DNA of 64,000 bases, from positions 146,440,938 through 146,504,937 of the forward strand of contig NC_035433.2 in the NCBI RefSeq assembly GCF_002127325.2, in the 5' to 3' direction. This document shows, one piece after another, positions 22,567 to 35,379 of the stretch. Source of the DNA: Helianthus annuus. Its lineage: Eukaryota > Streptophyta > Magnoliopsida > Asterales > Asteraceae. Numbering within the stretch: position 1 is the first letter of the stretch; each line of letters opens with the position of its first letter. The notes under the pieces were generated by a model. It had not been told where the DNA came from, did not search any database, and was given only the letters and a program-made list of their open reading frames with translations. The translations under genes and the position numbers were made by a program.

Positions 22567-23520
22567 TCAACAAACATCTTTCAATCTACGAAGACCGATC
22601 TTGTGTGATAGCTGCTCGAAACTGCTTCTAGGTAAAGATTTCGTGAACAGGACAGCTAGATTTTCACTTGACTTAATCTGGCGAACATCAATTTCCCCTT
22701 CTTTTTGCAAGTCATATGTTGAGAAGAACTTTGGTGAGATGTGCTTTGTTCGATCACCCTTGATATAACCTTCTCTGATCTGAGCTATGCAACCAGCGTT
22801 GTCTTCATAAATAACTGTTGGCTCCTTCTTGATCTGTTCTAATCCGCATGCTTCTTGTATGTGATTAATCATTGATCTCAACCACACACATTCTCGACCA
22901 GCATCATATAGTGCTATCAATTCGGCATGATTTGATGACGTTGCTGTAAGTGTTTGCTTGGTTGACTTCCAATAAATTGCTATGCCACCGTATGTGAATA
23001 CATAACCTGTCTGAGATTTTGCTTTGTGAGGATTTGATAGATATCCGGCATCAGCATACCCAACAAGCTGGGACTTTTGATCTCTCTGATAGAAAAGACC
23101 TAAGTCTTGTGTCCCGCAAATATATCGGAATATATGTTTTACGCCATTCCAGTGTCTACCTGTTGGATTCGAACTGTATCTAGCTAGTACATGTACTGCA
23201 AATGCAATGTCAGGTCTTGTGTTATTTGCGAGATAAATAAGGGCACCGATCGCGCTTAAGTACGGTACTTCTGGACCAAGTACTTCTTCGCCTTCTTCTT
23301 GAGGGCGATAAGGATCCTTGTGTGGATCTAGCGGTCGGACAACCATAGGTACGCTAAACGGATGTGCTTTATCCATATTGAAACGTACTAACATCTTCTG
23401 GATGTAGTTTGATTGATGGACAAATGTGCCACTGCACAGATATTCAAATTGTAGTCCGATACATAATTTCGTCATACCAAGATCTTTCATTTCAAATTCC
23501 TTCTTTAACAACTGAGCAGC
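22567..23520 (-). pseudogene. Copia RT end and RNase H
   Basis: This continues the RT frame after an in-frame TAA at 23521-23523. It shows the FEMKDLG.TKLCIGLQFE part of RVT_2, then copia-type RNase H with DAGYLSNPHKAKSQTGYVF, TATSSNHAELIALY and the conserved TKHISPKFF...VLFTKSLP end. Met 23511 is only the first Met. Here RNase H would remove template RNA during cDNA synthesis. Confidence 0.8.
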
Positions 23521-24801
23521 TTAATCTATCTCTTCAGGAGATCCGATGATGTTGATATCATCAACATAGACTGCTATTATAGTGAAATTTGAGAGTGATC
23601 TTTTTATAAAGACACATGGACTATTTACATCTGACTTGTATCCTTCTTTTTTGAGATATTCACTAAGTCGATTGTACCACATACGACCAGATTGTTTGAG
23701 ACCATATAAAGATCTCTGGAGCTTTATAGAACACATATCTCGAGGTGTTGATTTTAATGCTTCAGGCAATTTTAATCCCATAGGGATTTTCATATAGATG
23801 TCATTTTCAAGTGTCCCGTATAAGTATGCGGTGACGACATCCATTAGTCTCATATGAAGTCCTTCAGAGATTGTGAGGCCAATTAGGAACCTAAGGGTTA
23901 TCACATCCACTACAGGGGAATACGTTTCCTCATAATCAACTCCTGGGATTTGGGAAAACCCTTGTGCTACAAGTCTAGCCTTATATCGTACAATCTCATT
24001 CTTTTCATTTCTCTTTATTGGAAACACCCATTTATAACCTATTGGTTTGACGTCTATGGGCGTTCGGACTACAGGTCCAAAAACATGTCGCTTTTCGAGC
24101 GAATTCAATTCGGCGTTTATGGCTTCTTGCCATCTTGGCCAATCATTTCTGTGCATGCACTCTTCTAAAGTTTTAGGTACGTAATCATTTTCATTGATTA
24201 CATGTGTTGTTATAGCATATGCGAATATATCATCAACACGTGTTTTATTCCGGTTCCACATTGTACTATCTTGTACATAATTAATAGAGATCTCATTTTC
24301 GTTCGGTACCGGTGTTTCTTCTGAAACTTCATTTTCCTCTGGATTCATAGTTGTCTCTTCTGGGACATTTACCTCTACCGGGGTTTCACTTATAATCTTT
24401 TGTGAGTTTTCACCAACTGCGTTACTTTGCTCTTTTCGTTTCCGTGGGTTTTTGTCTTTGGAACCGATTGGTCTCCCACACTTTCGTTGTATAGTAATCG
24501 CTTCTGGGATTACTTCAATTCGAGCAAGTGCATTTGATGCTGGTACATGTGACTTTGTCACTCTATTCGTGTCTGTGAATGCATCTGGTAATTCATTCGC
24601 TATTCTATGCAAATGTATGATCTTTTTGACTTCATATTCACGTTGACCACTTCGGGGGTCGAGATTTAACAGCGATGATGCATTCCATGTTATTTCTTGT
24701 GTTACCAGTCTTTCTTTGACCTTGTCTCCCCCTAAGACTGGGAACATCATTTCATCAAAATGACAGTCAGCATACCGTGCTGTAAACATGTCTCCCGTCA
24801 T
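23521..24801 (-). pseudogene. Copia reverse transcriptase
   Basis: An N-terminal linker rich in Glu and Pro is followed by RVT_2 motifs: WQEAINAELNSLEKRHVFG, VRYKARLVAQGFSQIPG, DVVTAYLYGTLENDIYM and the catalytic YVDD in AVYVDDINIIG near the C-terminus. A stop codon ends the frame right after EEID, before the rest of RT and RNase H. The upstream junction to integrase (24802-24925) needs at least one frame change. Confidence 0.8.
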
Positions 24802-24925
24802 TGGTTCTAAGTATCTAATAATGGACGGGGAGTTAAAACCAATATAGATACCCAGTCTTCTTTAGGGTCCCATTGTAGTACGTTGTGGTGGCGGTATTGG
24901 TACGTATACTGCACAACCAAAAATT

Positions 24926-26139
24926 CTAAGGTGGCAAACTTGGTTCTCGTTCGGAGACCAGTTGCAATGGGGAGTATTCGTGATCAGCAGTTGGTCTCAA
25001 TCTAATCAATGCAGCGGCATGCAAAATAGCATGACCCCATGCAAAAGATGGTAATTTACATCTCATTAAGAGTGGTCTAGCGATTATTTGTAATCGTTTA
25101 ATCAGTGATTCAGCTAAAGCGTTTTGTATGTGAACATGAGGTACTGAATGTTCAACATTGATCCCAATTGACATACAATAGTCATTAAAAGCTTGAGATG
25201 TGAACTCTCCCGCATCCGGATGTTTTTAATTTGATTATCGGGGAAATTGGCTCTCAATTGTATGATTTGAGCTAAAAGTCGAGCAAATGCTACATTTCGA
25301 GTAGCTAAAAGGCTCACATGTGACCACCTTGAGGATGCGTCTATTAAGACCAAGAAATAGCGGAATGGTCCACACGGAGGATGAATAGGCCCACAAATAT
25401 CCCCTTGGATTCTTTCTAAAAATGATGGAGTTTCATGTATCAATTTAGTTTGTGAGGGCCGAGATATCAGTTTGCCCAGAGAGCATGCTGCACATGATAA
25501 GTCTTGTGGTAGCAAAACTTTTAAGTTTTTGAGAGGGTGCCCGGTTGCACTTTTGATTATTCGTCTCATCATTATGCTACCAGGGTGACCTAGACGGTCA
25601 TGCCATATATTGAATGTGTCTTTATCTAACAGCTTTTGGTTACTCACCATGTATGATTCAATAGGATTGATATTAGTACAATATAATCCAGAGGATAAGG
25701 CTTCTAATTGTTCAACAATTGTTTCTTGGCCATTTTCGTTTGAAGTAATTTGAAGATATTCAATATTATTTTCAGATATTGTTTTTAGGTGGTAACCATT
25801 TTTCCGAATATCTTTAAAGCTAAGTAAATTTCGTCTGGATTTACTAGAATATAATGCATTATCAATAGTTAATTTGGTACCCGAAGTTAATGTTATGTGT
25901 GCTCTGCCGGAGCCTTCGATAAGGTTACTGACGCCAGATATAGTACTAATTGGTGTCTCTGCCGGAGACAACTCAGAGAAAAATTTCATATCTTTGAGAA
26001 TAGTGTTAGTACTACCGCTATCTACCAGACATTCATCACCAATAATAGCTCTACTGGAGCTAGCATGCATATTTCTGATTGGTGATGATCGATATTTATC
26101 AAAATTGCAAAAAAAAAAAAAAAAATTTCCAAAGCTCAA
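24926..26139 (-). pseudogene. Copia protease and integrase, frameshifted
   Basis: The first frame (to 25114) has protease CLVDSGSTNTIL, the pre-integrase segment WHDRLGHPG...CAACSLGKL and the start of the integrase core (GDICGPIHPP, then FLVLIDASSRWSHV). Near 25180 the frame changes, and the core continues at 25174-24926 with VPHVHIQNALAESLIKRLQ, which carries the catalytic Glu. The initial MSFGNFFFFF is read through an A-tract at 26108-26124 and is not a true N-terminus. Confidence 0.78.
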
Positions 26140-26248
26140 CTACTTAAGATGATTTGTTGCAGATGCCCGAGGGAGGAGGGAGCAAAAGAGGGGTGTGCGG
26201 CTGATTGTAATTTAGGGTTTTACACGGAGCACCGTCGTGCTAATAACG

Positions 26249-26380
26249 TGATAAAAACCAAAGAGTAATAGTGATAAAAACTGAATTCTCATTGTTTCAT
26301 TACAATATATAGATAAACAAAATTGTAAACCCTAAAGCCCATAGGTAATGGATTGGGCCTAAAATGTCTGGTTTATAACA
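26249..26380 (-). repeat. 5' LTR of the copia element
   Basis: 132 bp. On the minus strand it is followed by ACGTTATTAGCACGACGGTG, the probable primer-binding region; I cannot assign its tRNA. Confidence 0.9.
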
Positions 26381-26388
26381 ATTAGAAC

Positions 26389-26492
<104 letters not shown>

Positions 26493-26867
26493 CCGGATAT
26501 AATAATTGTTTAAGACAGGCCGGGTACGATTGCATACATGCATATGCACTGCATGGGCCAACTCACTACTAAATTTCAAAAAGAAAAGAAAAGAAATTAA
26601 AAGGGAAGATATAGCATAAAATAAACTAAGAAATAAAATAAAATTGTTATTTAAAAATTAAAAAATAGAATGCGTTCTTCCTTGAACATTACACCCGGCA
26701 ATAACGTAACACAAGTTCAAAATAAATTATAGAATTTAGACGGATGCTCGATGTGGTAAGGCACATAACATTATTGATCACATGTTTTTCATAAATTAAA
26801 TTCACAACAACAATTATAACGCATTTGTTCCATAACCTTCACTTTCATTGCTTTACTATTTTTTTTC

Positions 26868-26985
26868 TTTAGGGATGGTGGTCCATTGGCATTTGTCAAA
26901 GGCAATGCCTTTAAACACCTTGAGAGAGGGTTTGAATTCAAGTCTTACATATGACAGGAGTAAAGAAATTTTTCGTTCAAAAAAT
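26868..26985 (+). mobile_element. Decayed tRNA-derived SINE
   Basis: A GGTGGTCCATTGGCA A-box-like stretch is followed about 50 bases later by GGTTTGAATTCAAG (B-box-like), then TTTCGTTCAAAAAATAAC. The end matches the tail style of the SINE at 21869-22103. No target duplication was found. Confidence 0.5.
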
Positions 26986-28807
26986 AACATAAAATAAAAT
27001 AAAATAAATACTAACTTAAAAGAAAGGGTTCAAACTATTAAATGGGTTGAAAGTCCTAAAAAAAAGATAGATAATTACAGCAAAACACATAGGTTAATTA
27101 AGAAGCTCCAAAGCGCCTCTCAATAAAAGAAATACAAAAAGTACAACCAACTAAATTTGAAACCTAGTTAGTTAATTCAAGGGAGATGGGTTAACCACCC
27201 AAACCATATATCAGTTTTCAACTCAATCACACAACACTCATTTAGGGCCATCGCCCAAAAAATATGTGGTAGTCAATTGATTTTCGATAATATGTATAAC
27301 ATGTAAATAAAAGTGTGAGTCGCTTGACCTCGGCCAGTTCCCAAAGGTGGGTTTGCCTATACCGCATACAACCCTCTACATGTGTGTGTAGCATGTGCAT
27401 CACATATTCACGTGCGAGGCACTTTGTAGAGTTTACATACCGCAATTAGCAAGAGCTTGTACTCGTTGTTTCCGTTAATGAGTTTTTATTGTGTGTAATT
27501 GTCTTATTCTTTATCATGTGGCCATTTATGGTCGTGTCCTAATCATGATCGTAATTTACTTTATAGTCATGAGCATGTTGTTGACATAATAGCAAATCAT
27601 GTCAACCGCAATATATATTGTGTCTCAAATCTTACCATAAACATTTATTTTCATCACTTCGTTAACAAGAATCGGGATTCTGAAGCCTTTCACAATTTAT
27701 CCATAAATAGTTTTAACCTAAACCTGGCGTATTTCTCCTTGAACTCACATTTTGTTAACAAATTATTTTAACTCAGAAACAATCTTTTTCTTATAGTAAA
27801 AAGACACATCTTCACATTCCTAATAGTAATGATTTCAAAGTTGTAACACACTCCAATTTAATCAACTAACCCTTTCCTTTGCATAACCGTAAATAATCTT
27901 GTGATTTGAATGTGGAAAACATACTTACATTCAATACTAGTGGAACTTTCAACAACTAAAACTAGAAGTGATATACATTGCTTTCTTAACTACGCATCCA
28001 GTTCTCCTCTACCAACACCCAATCTTTAGGGTTGGAATGGGTGTAAAGAGTCACCAAAGGTGTAAAAATAGAGGTAAAAAGAAAAACATACAACCTTTGT
28101 TTAAAGTCAAAATCAAAGGAAATTGGGAAACTTAAGATGCCAATAGGATAACTTAAATCTGCAAAAAAGAGATTAAGTTGTCTTAGTGGGTTCTCGTGAC
28201 AGGAAAAACACAACAAATGTTACAAGGGGTTGAAAGTGTGGATTGAACAGTTTTCTATCTTCTTCATGTGATTAGAATCAAGATATAACCATTTGATGTT
28301 TTTGATTTCATTCATGAGTGTAGAATTGCATACAAAATCACTATATGAAAATAACTATTCCCAACAAAAAAGTCATTGACAAGCAAATACATTGTGATCC
28401 AGACAAACCAAAACAAAATTTTAAACAAGGACTTGTTTTATAAAGTTCCTCGAAGTTACATACTATCTTAGTAGCAATAACTTACCAAAAACTAAAGGAA
28501 ATTTCATTTTTTAATATACGTAGGTGATTATTGGTCAGAGATTGTTTATGCGGGTTAATGTTTGAGTTTGGAATTGAGTTTGGTATTGTTTCAGGTAACT
28601 AGATCGAAGATATATAATATAGTTTGATTTTATCACTTTAGGGTGAAATTAATTTTAAAATACACAAGAGGGTATAAATTGTATTTTAATCTATTAATAT
28701 AAGGGCCTAGGTGAAAAGAAAAGAAATCAAATCAAAACAAACTAAATCAAATCAAGAGGGATTAAATTGTATTTTAACTATGAATAAAAGGATCTAAGTG
28801 AAAAAAA

Positions 28808-29140
28808 TGTTGATTGCCAAATGGTTTTATAGCCCGAGGATGTAACAACAAAAAGGAGTGGTAAAAACAAGGAACCAATTGGTGCAAAGGAACTATACTA
28901 TAGTTTCCACAAGGATGAGATTTCTGCTGAGAGTATCATGCACAAGTGTATTGTACACTTTGTAACCACATAAAAACATATCCCATCGCGCAAGAAGTAT
29001 CCTGGTTTTAAAGTTTCGAAGGTTTCTCAAGCTCACCTATAATGGTTTTAAACAAGATTTGAAAGAAGAAATCAATCTACTTGTTGAAAAAGTATTGCTC
29101 CATTTGGGGATCCTTCCTTACATGGATCCTATTGTTTAAA
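28808..29140 (+). pseudogene. BAH-domain gene copy 1, exon-3 relic
   Basis: It aligns by eye with exon 3 of the gene at 33464-34262 (shared text TATACTATAGTTTCCACAAG) but has in-frame stops (GATGTAACA; CACATAAAAACA) and deletions. Exons 1 and 2 were not found upstream; a dispersed repeat lies there instead (28640-28800). Confidence 0.8.
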
Positions 29141-31499
29141 AATAGGAATACCTAAATAAAGAATCTTCTTGTGTTAATGGTAGTTTTTTTTCTATTTCAT
29201 GAGTTTTTTTTTTTGTTTCGCACAAGTATTGTATCTTGAACTTGGATCTATTTCTTCCTTTCCTAAATAAAAAGTTTTCTATATGATGTTATGGTAGTTT
29301 TTTTCATTTCATAATTTGTTTTAGTTTCGCACAAATATTGTAGCTTCAGCTTGGATCTATTTCTTCCTTTCCCAAAATAAATGTAACTGAACCATATAGG
29401 GCCTTATAGTATTTTTATCCACACTAGATATATAACCGTAATGGAAAGGGGATCAAGTCATAATTATATTCATACGATAAGAAATTGTTAAAAAAAATAT
29501 GTATGAATGTGAAGTACCCACAACCAAAATAAACATGTAAATATGAACATGCAGAAACATCAGCAAATAAACAATGGACCAACTTGTGATTAAGTTTCGG
29601 ATTTTTAGAAGGACCATCTACAACACAAATGTAAATATTGTCATAGGGCCGATCCAAATGTCTCAAAATATATAGAAGCCACTCCTAAAAGAAAACCATG
29701 CTAAACAAGTGAGACACAGTAGTCTCATCATAACCCTACAAGTAGTGTTCTATCATTGATGCCTTAGTGATATACGTGCAAAAACCTTACAAGAAGTAAC
29801 ACCTAATAAGATAGTCTCTATACCAAATAGAGTACACACAACATATTACTATGTGTTGAATCATATGACCATATCAATATGTGAGACAATGAATACAAAG
29901 TTTAAGAATGTCCATCACATGTAATTATTTCATCCTGAAATGACAAGTATATCGTACATACATATATCATGACTTAAACTACCAAAAAAATAATTAAACT
30001 ATTCAACCAGGTGTATGGAGATTTTGTAAGTAAATATATCTAGAATCTAGAATGCTTTAAAGAATAACATAACGCATTTCAGAAGATACAAAAAGGTCTC
30101 TCAGTAAAAGAAATAAAAAACTACAACAAAAAATATTTGAAACTAAGTCAGTTGATCCAAGGGAGATGAGTTAACCACCCAAACCATCTATCCATTTTTC
30201 AGTTCAATCACACAACACTCATATAGGGGCATCATCCACAAAAATATGTGGTGGTCAATTGATTTTAAGTACATAAAAAGGTGTCGGCTCGACCAGTTCC
30301 CTAAGGTGGGTTTGCCTATACCACATATAACCCTCTGCATGTATGTATACCATGTGCATCACATATTCATGTGTGAGACACTTTGTAGACTTTACATATT
30401 GTAATTAACAAGAGCTTGTACCCATGGTTATTTTTGTAACGAGTTTTTATCATGAGTATTTATGTTCATCTTTATCATGTACTTCAATCGTATACGTGGC
30501 CATTTATGATCGTGTCCTAATCATGATCATAATTTAGTTTACTAGTCATGAGCATGTAGTTGACATAAAGCAAATCATATCAAACACGAGATATATTGTG
30601 CCTCATATCTAATCATAAACATTTATTATCATCACTTCATTAACAAGAATCGGGATTCCGATGCCTTTCATAATCTATTCTAGAAATAATTTTAACCCAA
30701 TCCTTACGTATTTCTCCTTGAACTAACATTTTGTTAACGAATAATATTGATTCCGCGACAGTCTTTTTCTTATTGCGAAAAGTCATGTCTTCCCATTACT
30801 AATAGTAATGATTTCAAAGTTGTAACACACTCCAGCTTAATAAACTAACCCCTTTGTTTTCATAATCGTAACTAAAGCTTATAATTGAATGTGGAAAACA
30901 CACTAACATTCGATACTTGGGGAACTTTCAATAACTAGAACGAATTGTGATATACATTGCTTTCTTAATTACACATAAAAATTTCCCTTCTACAAACACC
31001 CAATCCTTAGGGTTGGTGTGGGTGTGAAAGGAATCAATGATTTGAAACTCGTTTTCACAACAACAATCAACAAAAGTGAAAAAATACTGAGTAAAAAAGT
31101 ATGGAGCTTTTGTTTACAACCCAAATTATAGGAACTTGGGGGAACTTAAGTTGCCAAATGGAAAACTTAAAACCACAAATAAAGATATTAAGCTACCTTT
31201 GTTGGTTCTCGTAACAGGAAAAACACACAATATTGCTACAAGGGTTGAAAGTTTGAAGTGATCAATGCTCTATCATCTTCAAATGATTAGAATCAAGAGA
31301 ACCATTTGGTGCTTTCGATCCCATGCATGATTGTAATGTTGTAAACAAAATTACTACATGAAATTAATTTTTTTCGACAAAAAGTCATTGACAAACAAAT
31401 CCACGGTGATCCCAGGTGGATCAAAACATAATTCCACAAACGGACTTATTTCCCAAAGAGTTTGTTATACTAATGTCTGTCTACTGATGTTTATGTGTA

Positions 31500-31880
31500 C
31501 AAGCTATCACAGAAATGGAAAATAAGGAAATCATGTTGATTGCCCACTTGTTTTATCGTCCTGAGGATGCAAAACCAAAAAGGAGTGGTAAAAACATGGA
31601 ACCAATTGGTGAAAGGGAACTATACTATAGTTTCCACAAGGACGAGGTTTCTGCTAAGAGCATCAGGCACATGTGTATTGTACAAGTTGTAACCACACAA
31701 AACCGTATCCCATTGCATAAAGAGTATCCTGGTTTTAAAGTTCAGGAGGTGAGGTGTATGACCCAAAGTCTTAGAGGCTCCTCATGCTCACCTATAATGG
31801 TTGTAAACAACATATATGAAAGAAGAAATCAATATTCTTGTCCAAAAAACAATGCATCATTTAGGCATCCTTCCTGACAT
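31500..31880 (+). pseudogene. BAH-domain gene copy 2, exon-3 relic
   Basis: The frame from 31515 begins MENKEIMLIAHLFYRPEDA and continues through RELYYSFHKDEVSAKSI before an insertion shifts it (GAGGTGAGGTGTATGACC). The 3' splice site is altered: the intact copy has TGTACAG before GATATCAC, whereas this copy reads TGTACAAGCTATCAC. Exons 1 and 2 are absent. Confidence 0.8.
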
Positions 31881-33060
31881 GGATTATGTGGTTTAGAAAT
31901 AGGAATGCCTAAATAAAGAATCGTCTTGTGTTAATGGTAGCTTTTCCGTTTCATGAGTTGAATCAATTTTGCACAAGTATTGTAGATTCAACTTAGAAAC
32001 CAAGTCAATTGATTCAAGGGAGATGGTTAACCACCCAAACCATCTATCCATTATTCAGTTCAATTACACAACACTCATATGGGGACACCGTCCACAAAAA
32101 TATATGGTGGTCAATTGATTTTTAGTAGTATGTATAACATATAAAAAAGGTGTGGGTCGCTTGATCTCGACCAGTTCCCTAAGATGGGTTTGCCTATACC
32201 ACATATAACCCTCTACATGTATGTATAGCATTAGCATCATATATTCACGTGAGAGACACTTTTTAGAGTATGCCGTGATTAGAAAGTGCTTGTACTCGTG
32301 TTTAGTTCCGTTAAAGAGTTTTAATCATGAATATTTGTCTTATACTTTATTAGGTACTTCAACGGTATATGTGGCCATTTATGATCGTTTCCTAATCACG
32401 ATCGTAATTTTCTTTACTAGTCATGATCATGTAGTTGACATAAAAGCAAATCATATCAAACACAAGATATATAGTGCCTCATATCTTACCATAAACATTT
32501 ATTTTCATCACTTCATTAACAAGAATCAGGATTGATAAGTCTTTCACAATCTATTCTAGAAATGATTTTAACCTAATCCTTACGTATTTCTCCTTGAACT
32601 AACATTTTGTTAACAAATTATTTTGATTCAACAACAATTTTCTCATTGTAAAAAGACACAACCTCGCATTACTAACAGTAATGATTTCAAAGTTGTAACA
32701 CACTCCAACTTAATCAATTAACCCCGTGGTTTTCATAATCATAACTAAATCCTATGATTTGAATGTGCAAAACACACTTACATTCAATACTAATGAAACT
32801 TTCAATAACTAGACATTTTATGCTTGTAGGTTTCTTACATGATAATTTGGATATATCTGTACAGATTTAATTTAACTTCGTGACATTTTGAAGTTGAGGA
32901 CCCGACACTTAAAAAACAAACGAGGAGTAGTCTTATAAAATCATAACTAATTAAATCCGTCTTTTGAGATATAAAAACTCCAAATTACTAAATATATGCT
33001 CATCCATCCAATAATAATATAAAATCTAACAAAACTATACAACATTTGGCTTACAAGACT

Positions 33061-33360
33061 TTAGAACATCATGTGATGAACATATATATGATCATAGATG
33101 ATATGATACATGTATATAACATGTGATGAAAAAGAATTTTTTATGATATGTAACATGCGATGAGAGAGGGTATCTTGATAGTATACAACATGTGACAGTA
33201 AGAATATATTATATGTTATATGCATGTAATGTGATATGTAACATGCATGCAACATATGACACTTACTATATGTAACATGTGACAAGAGAGTATGTATAGC
33301 GTAGGTAGAAAAATATATTGTGTATAAATTGGAGTAGAAACCCAAAGGTTTTGTTCAAGC
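33061..33360. repeat. Partial copy of the R repeat unit
   Basis: Repeated phrases (TAACATGTGAT, GCATGTAATGTGATATGTAACATGCA-type text, GAGTAGAAACCCAAAGG) match the order seen at 38140-38340, 42880-43110 and 46030-46200. It lies immediately upstream of the BAH gene and would form part of its promoter. Confidence 0.6.
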
Positions 33361-33463
33361 GCTATTGGAGATAAATATACTTAAAGGTATGTGAGTTTTT
33401 GTCTTTCTAAAAAATGATCTCTTCTAACTTTTAATGTTTTTTTAGTAAGTGGCAAAGAGAGAC

Positions 33464-34262
33464 ATGGCTAGCAGTTCTAGGAGCAATAACATCTGTGACG
33501 ATGTGCCACAACCTATCAATGTTGCTAAGCCAATTGGCGGTGTAATTAAGATTTCGGCGGAGGGAACTCAAGACCAGAAGAATCACTACAAGGCATTCAA
33601 ATTGGATGGGAACACTTACGAGCTAGTTAGTTATTTTTTTTACAACTACTCATAAGTTTCTTGATTCTTTTGTTTACTCATTCGGAAAAACATACCTAAT
33701 AGGTTTTATATTTTTCGTGGAATGTGGAATATGTAGGGTGATACTGTGCTTTTAGCTCCCGATTCTCAAGGACAGATGACAAAGCCGTATGTGGCTATGA
33801 TAAAAGTATGAAGATATATATATATATATATATTTGTGTGTGTGTGTAATTTGTTTCCCAAAGCTTTTATTATACTAATGTGTGTGTGTACAGGATATCA
33901 CTCAAATGGAAAATAAGGAAATAATGTTGATTGCCCAATGGTTTTATCGTCCTGATGATGCAACACCAAAAAGGAGTGGTAAAAAAATGGAACTAATTGG
34001 TGCAAGGGAACTATACTATAGTTTCCACAAGGATGAGGTTTCTGCTGAGAGCATCGTGCACAAGTGTATTGTACACTTTGTAACCACAGAGAAGCATATC
34101 CCATCGCGTAAGGAGTATCCTGGTTTTATAGTTCTAGAGGTGTATGACCCTAAGTCTAAGAGGCTCCTCAAGCTCACCTCGAATGGTTTCAAACCAGATT
34201 TTAAAGAAGAAATTAATATGCTTGTTCAGAAAACCAAGCGTCATTTGGGGATCCTTCCTTAA
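33464..34262 (+). CDS. BAH-domain protein, short AIPP3/BDT1-like (3 coding exons)
   Basis: Exons are 33464-33625, 33737-33805 and 33894-34262; both introns are GT...AG and in phase 0, giving 199 residues. A 5'-UTR intron (GTATGTGAG at 33388 to TTTTTTTAG at 33445) fits just upstream of ATG 33464. The BAH domain spans about residues 40-165: YKAFKLDGNTYELGD, KPYVAMIKDITQMEN, QWFYRPDDA, RELYYSFHKDEVSAESI and YPGFIVLEVYD. These phrases resemble, from memory, the BAH protein AIPP3/BDT1 of Arabidopsis, a reader of histone H3K27me3 in gene silencing. That role is family knowledge, not shown here. The protein is shorter than that family, with little beyond the domain. Two decayed copies lie upstream; this copy has no stop or splice defect. 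Confidence 0.8.
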
Positions 34263-34683
34263 ATGGATTGTGTCGCTTAAAAATAGGAATGCGTAAATAA
34301 AGAATCTTCTTATGTTAATGGTAGTTTTTCCATTTCATGAGTTGTTTCATTGTCGCATAAGTACTGTAGCTTCAACTTGGATCTATTTCTTCCTTTCCCA
34401 AATGAAGAATTTGCTTTATGATGTTAATGGTAGTTTTTTTTTCATTTCTTTATTTGTTTCAGTTTCGCACAAATATTATAGCTTCAACTTGGATCTATTC
34501 CTTCCTTTCTCAAAATAAATGTAATTGAACCGTATAGGGCCATGTAATATTTTAATTTTCACATTAGATATATAACTGTAAAGTGAGTAAAAAATATTCA
34601 CACTTAACAAAATTTACATCTATCCTCAAACCACCCTCTACATTTAATACTCACCAAACTACATTCCCTCTTATGGATCTATA

Positions 34684-34701
34684 CCCCCCCCCCCCCCCCC
34701 C
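34684..34701. repeat. C18 homopolymer followed by (CA)n
   Basis: Eighteen C bases, then GCACACACACACA. It lies in the 3' flank of the BAH gene. Confidence 0.95.
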
Positions 34702-35379
34702 GCACACACACAATGAATGCCATCTTTTATTGAACGCCATTGTTGGACTCCTACGTGTAGCTTCTACAAATCAAAAGCAAAATTTTGTATTAAATATGTC
34801 ATAGTTCAACAAATAAATAGTGAAACTACAACAATATGTTCAATTAAATTGATTATCTCATAAAGGTCTTCAATTCTAAGCTAATCGCGCCACATATCCT
34901 ATCATGGATAGCATCACTATTAACTTGCCGCGCACACAAGAAAATCATGACTTAACTAGTTTCCTAGTAAGCAGATAAGGAAATAGAATATTCATATATG
35001 GAAAGGGGATCAAGTCATAATTATATTCATACGATAAGAAATTGTGAAAAAAATAATATGTATCAATGTGTAGTACCCACAACCAAAAATAAACATGTAA
35101 ATATGAACATTCGAAAACATTTGCAGTTTAACCATGGACCAATGTGCGATTAGGTATAGGTGCTTTTGACAAACCATCAAAAACACAAATTTAAATATTA
35201 TCCTAGGGCTGATTCATGCATCTCAAAATATATAAAATCCACTTCTCAAAGAAAACGTTGCCAAACAAGTGAGACACCATAGTCTAATCATTCCCCTACA
35301 AGTAGTTTATATGTCACTGATGCCTAAAAAGGTAGTCTATATACCACACATGTGTTACTGTGTTGGTCTATAGTAACAC

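Larger units (their letters stand above)
22231..26380 (-). mobile_element. Short-LTR Ty1/copia element lacking gag
   Basis: 132-bp LTRs (22231-22362 and 26249-26380) run TGATAAAAAC...TTTATAACA on + and differ at about 4 positions. ATTAG flanks both ends (22226-22230 and 26381-26385). A minus-strand polypurine tract AGGGGGAGTG abuts the left LTR. Only about 110 bases separate the right (5') LTR from the protease frame, so gag is missing. Pol is broken by frameshifts and a stop. It could move only with proteins from another element. Confidence 0.9.
27090..32830. repeat. Three copies of a block accompanying BAH gene copies
   Basis: Block P occurs at about 27107-28440, 30095-31450 and, truncated, 31985-32830. 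All share TTAACCACCCAAACCAT, AACAAGAATC(G/A)GGATT and TGAATGTGGAAAACA-like text in the same order. Each of the first two is followed by a copy of BAH exon 3. A second block Q (about 29420-29830) recurs at 34980-35345. The pattern indicates tandem duplication of a 2.5-3 kb segment including a BAH gene. No coding sequence was recognised in P or Q. Confidence 0.75.
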
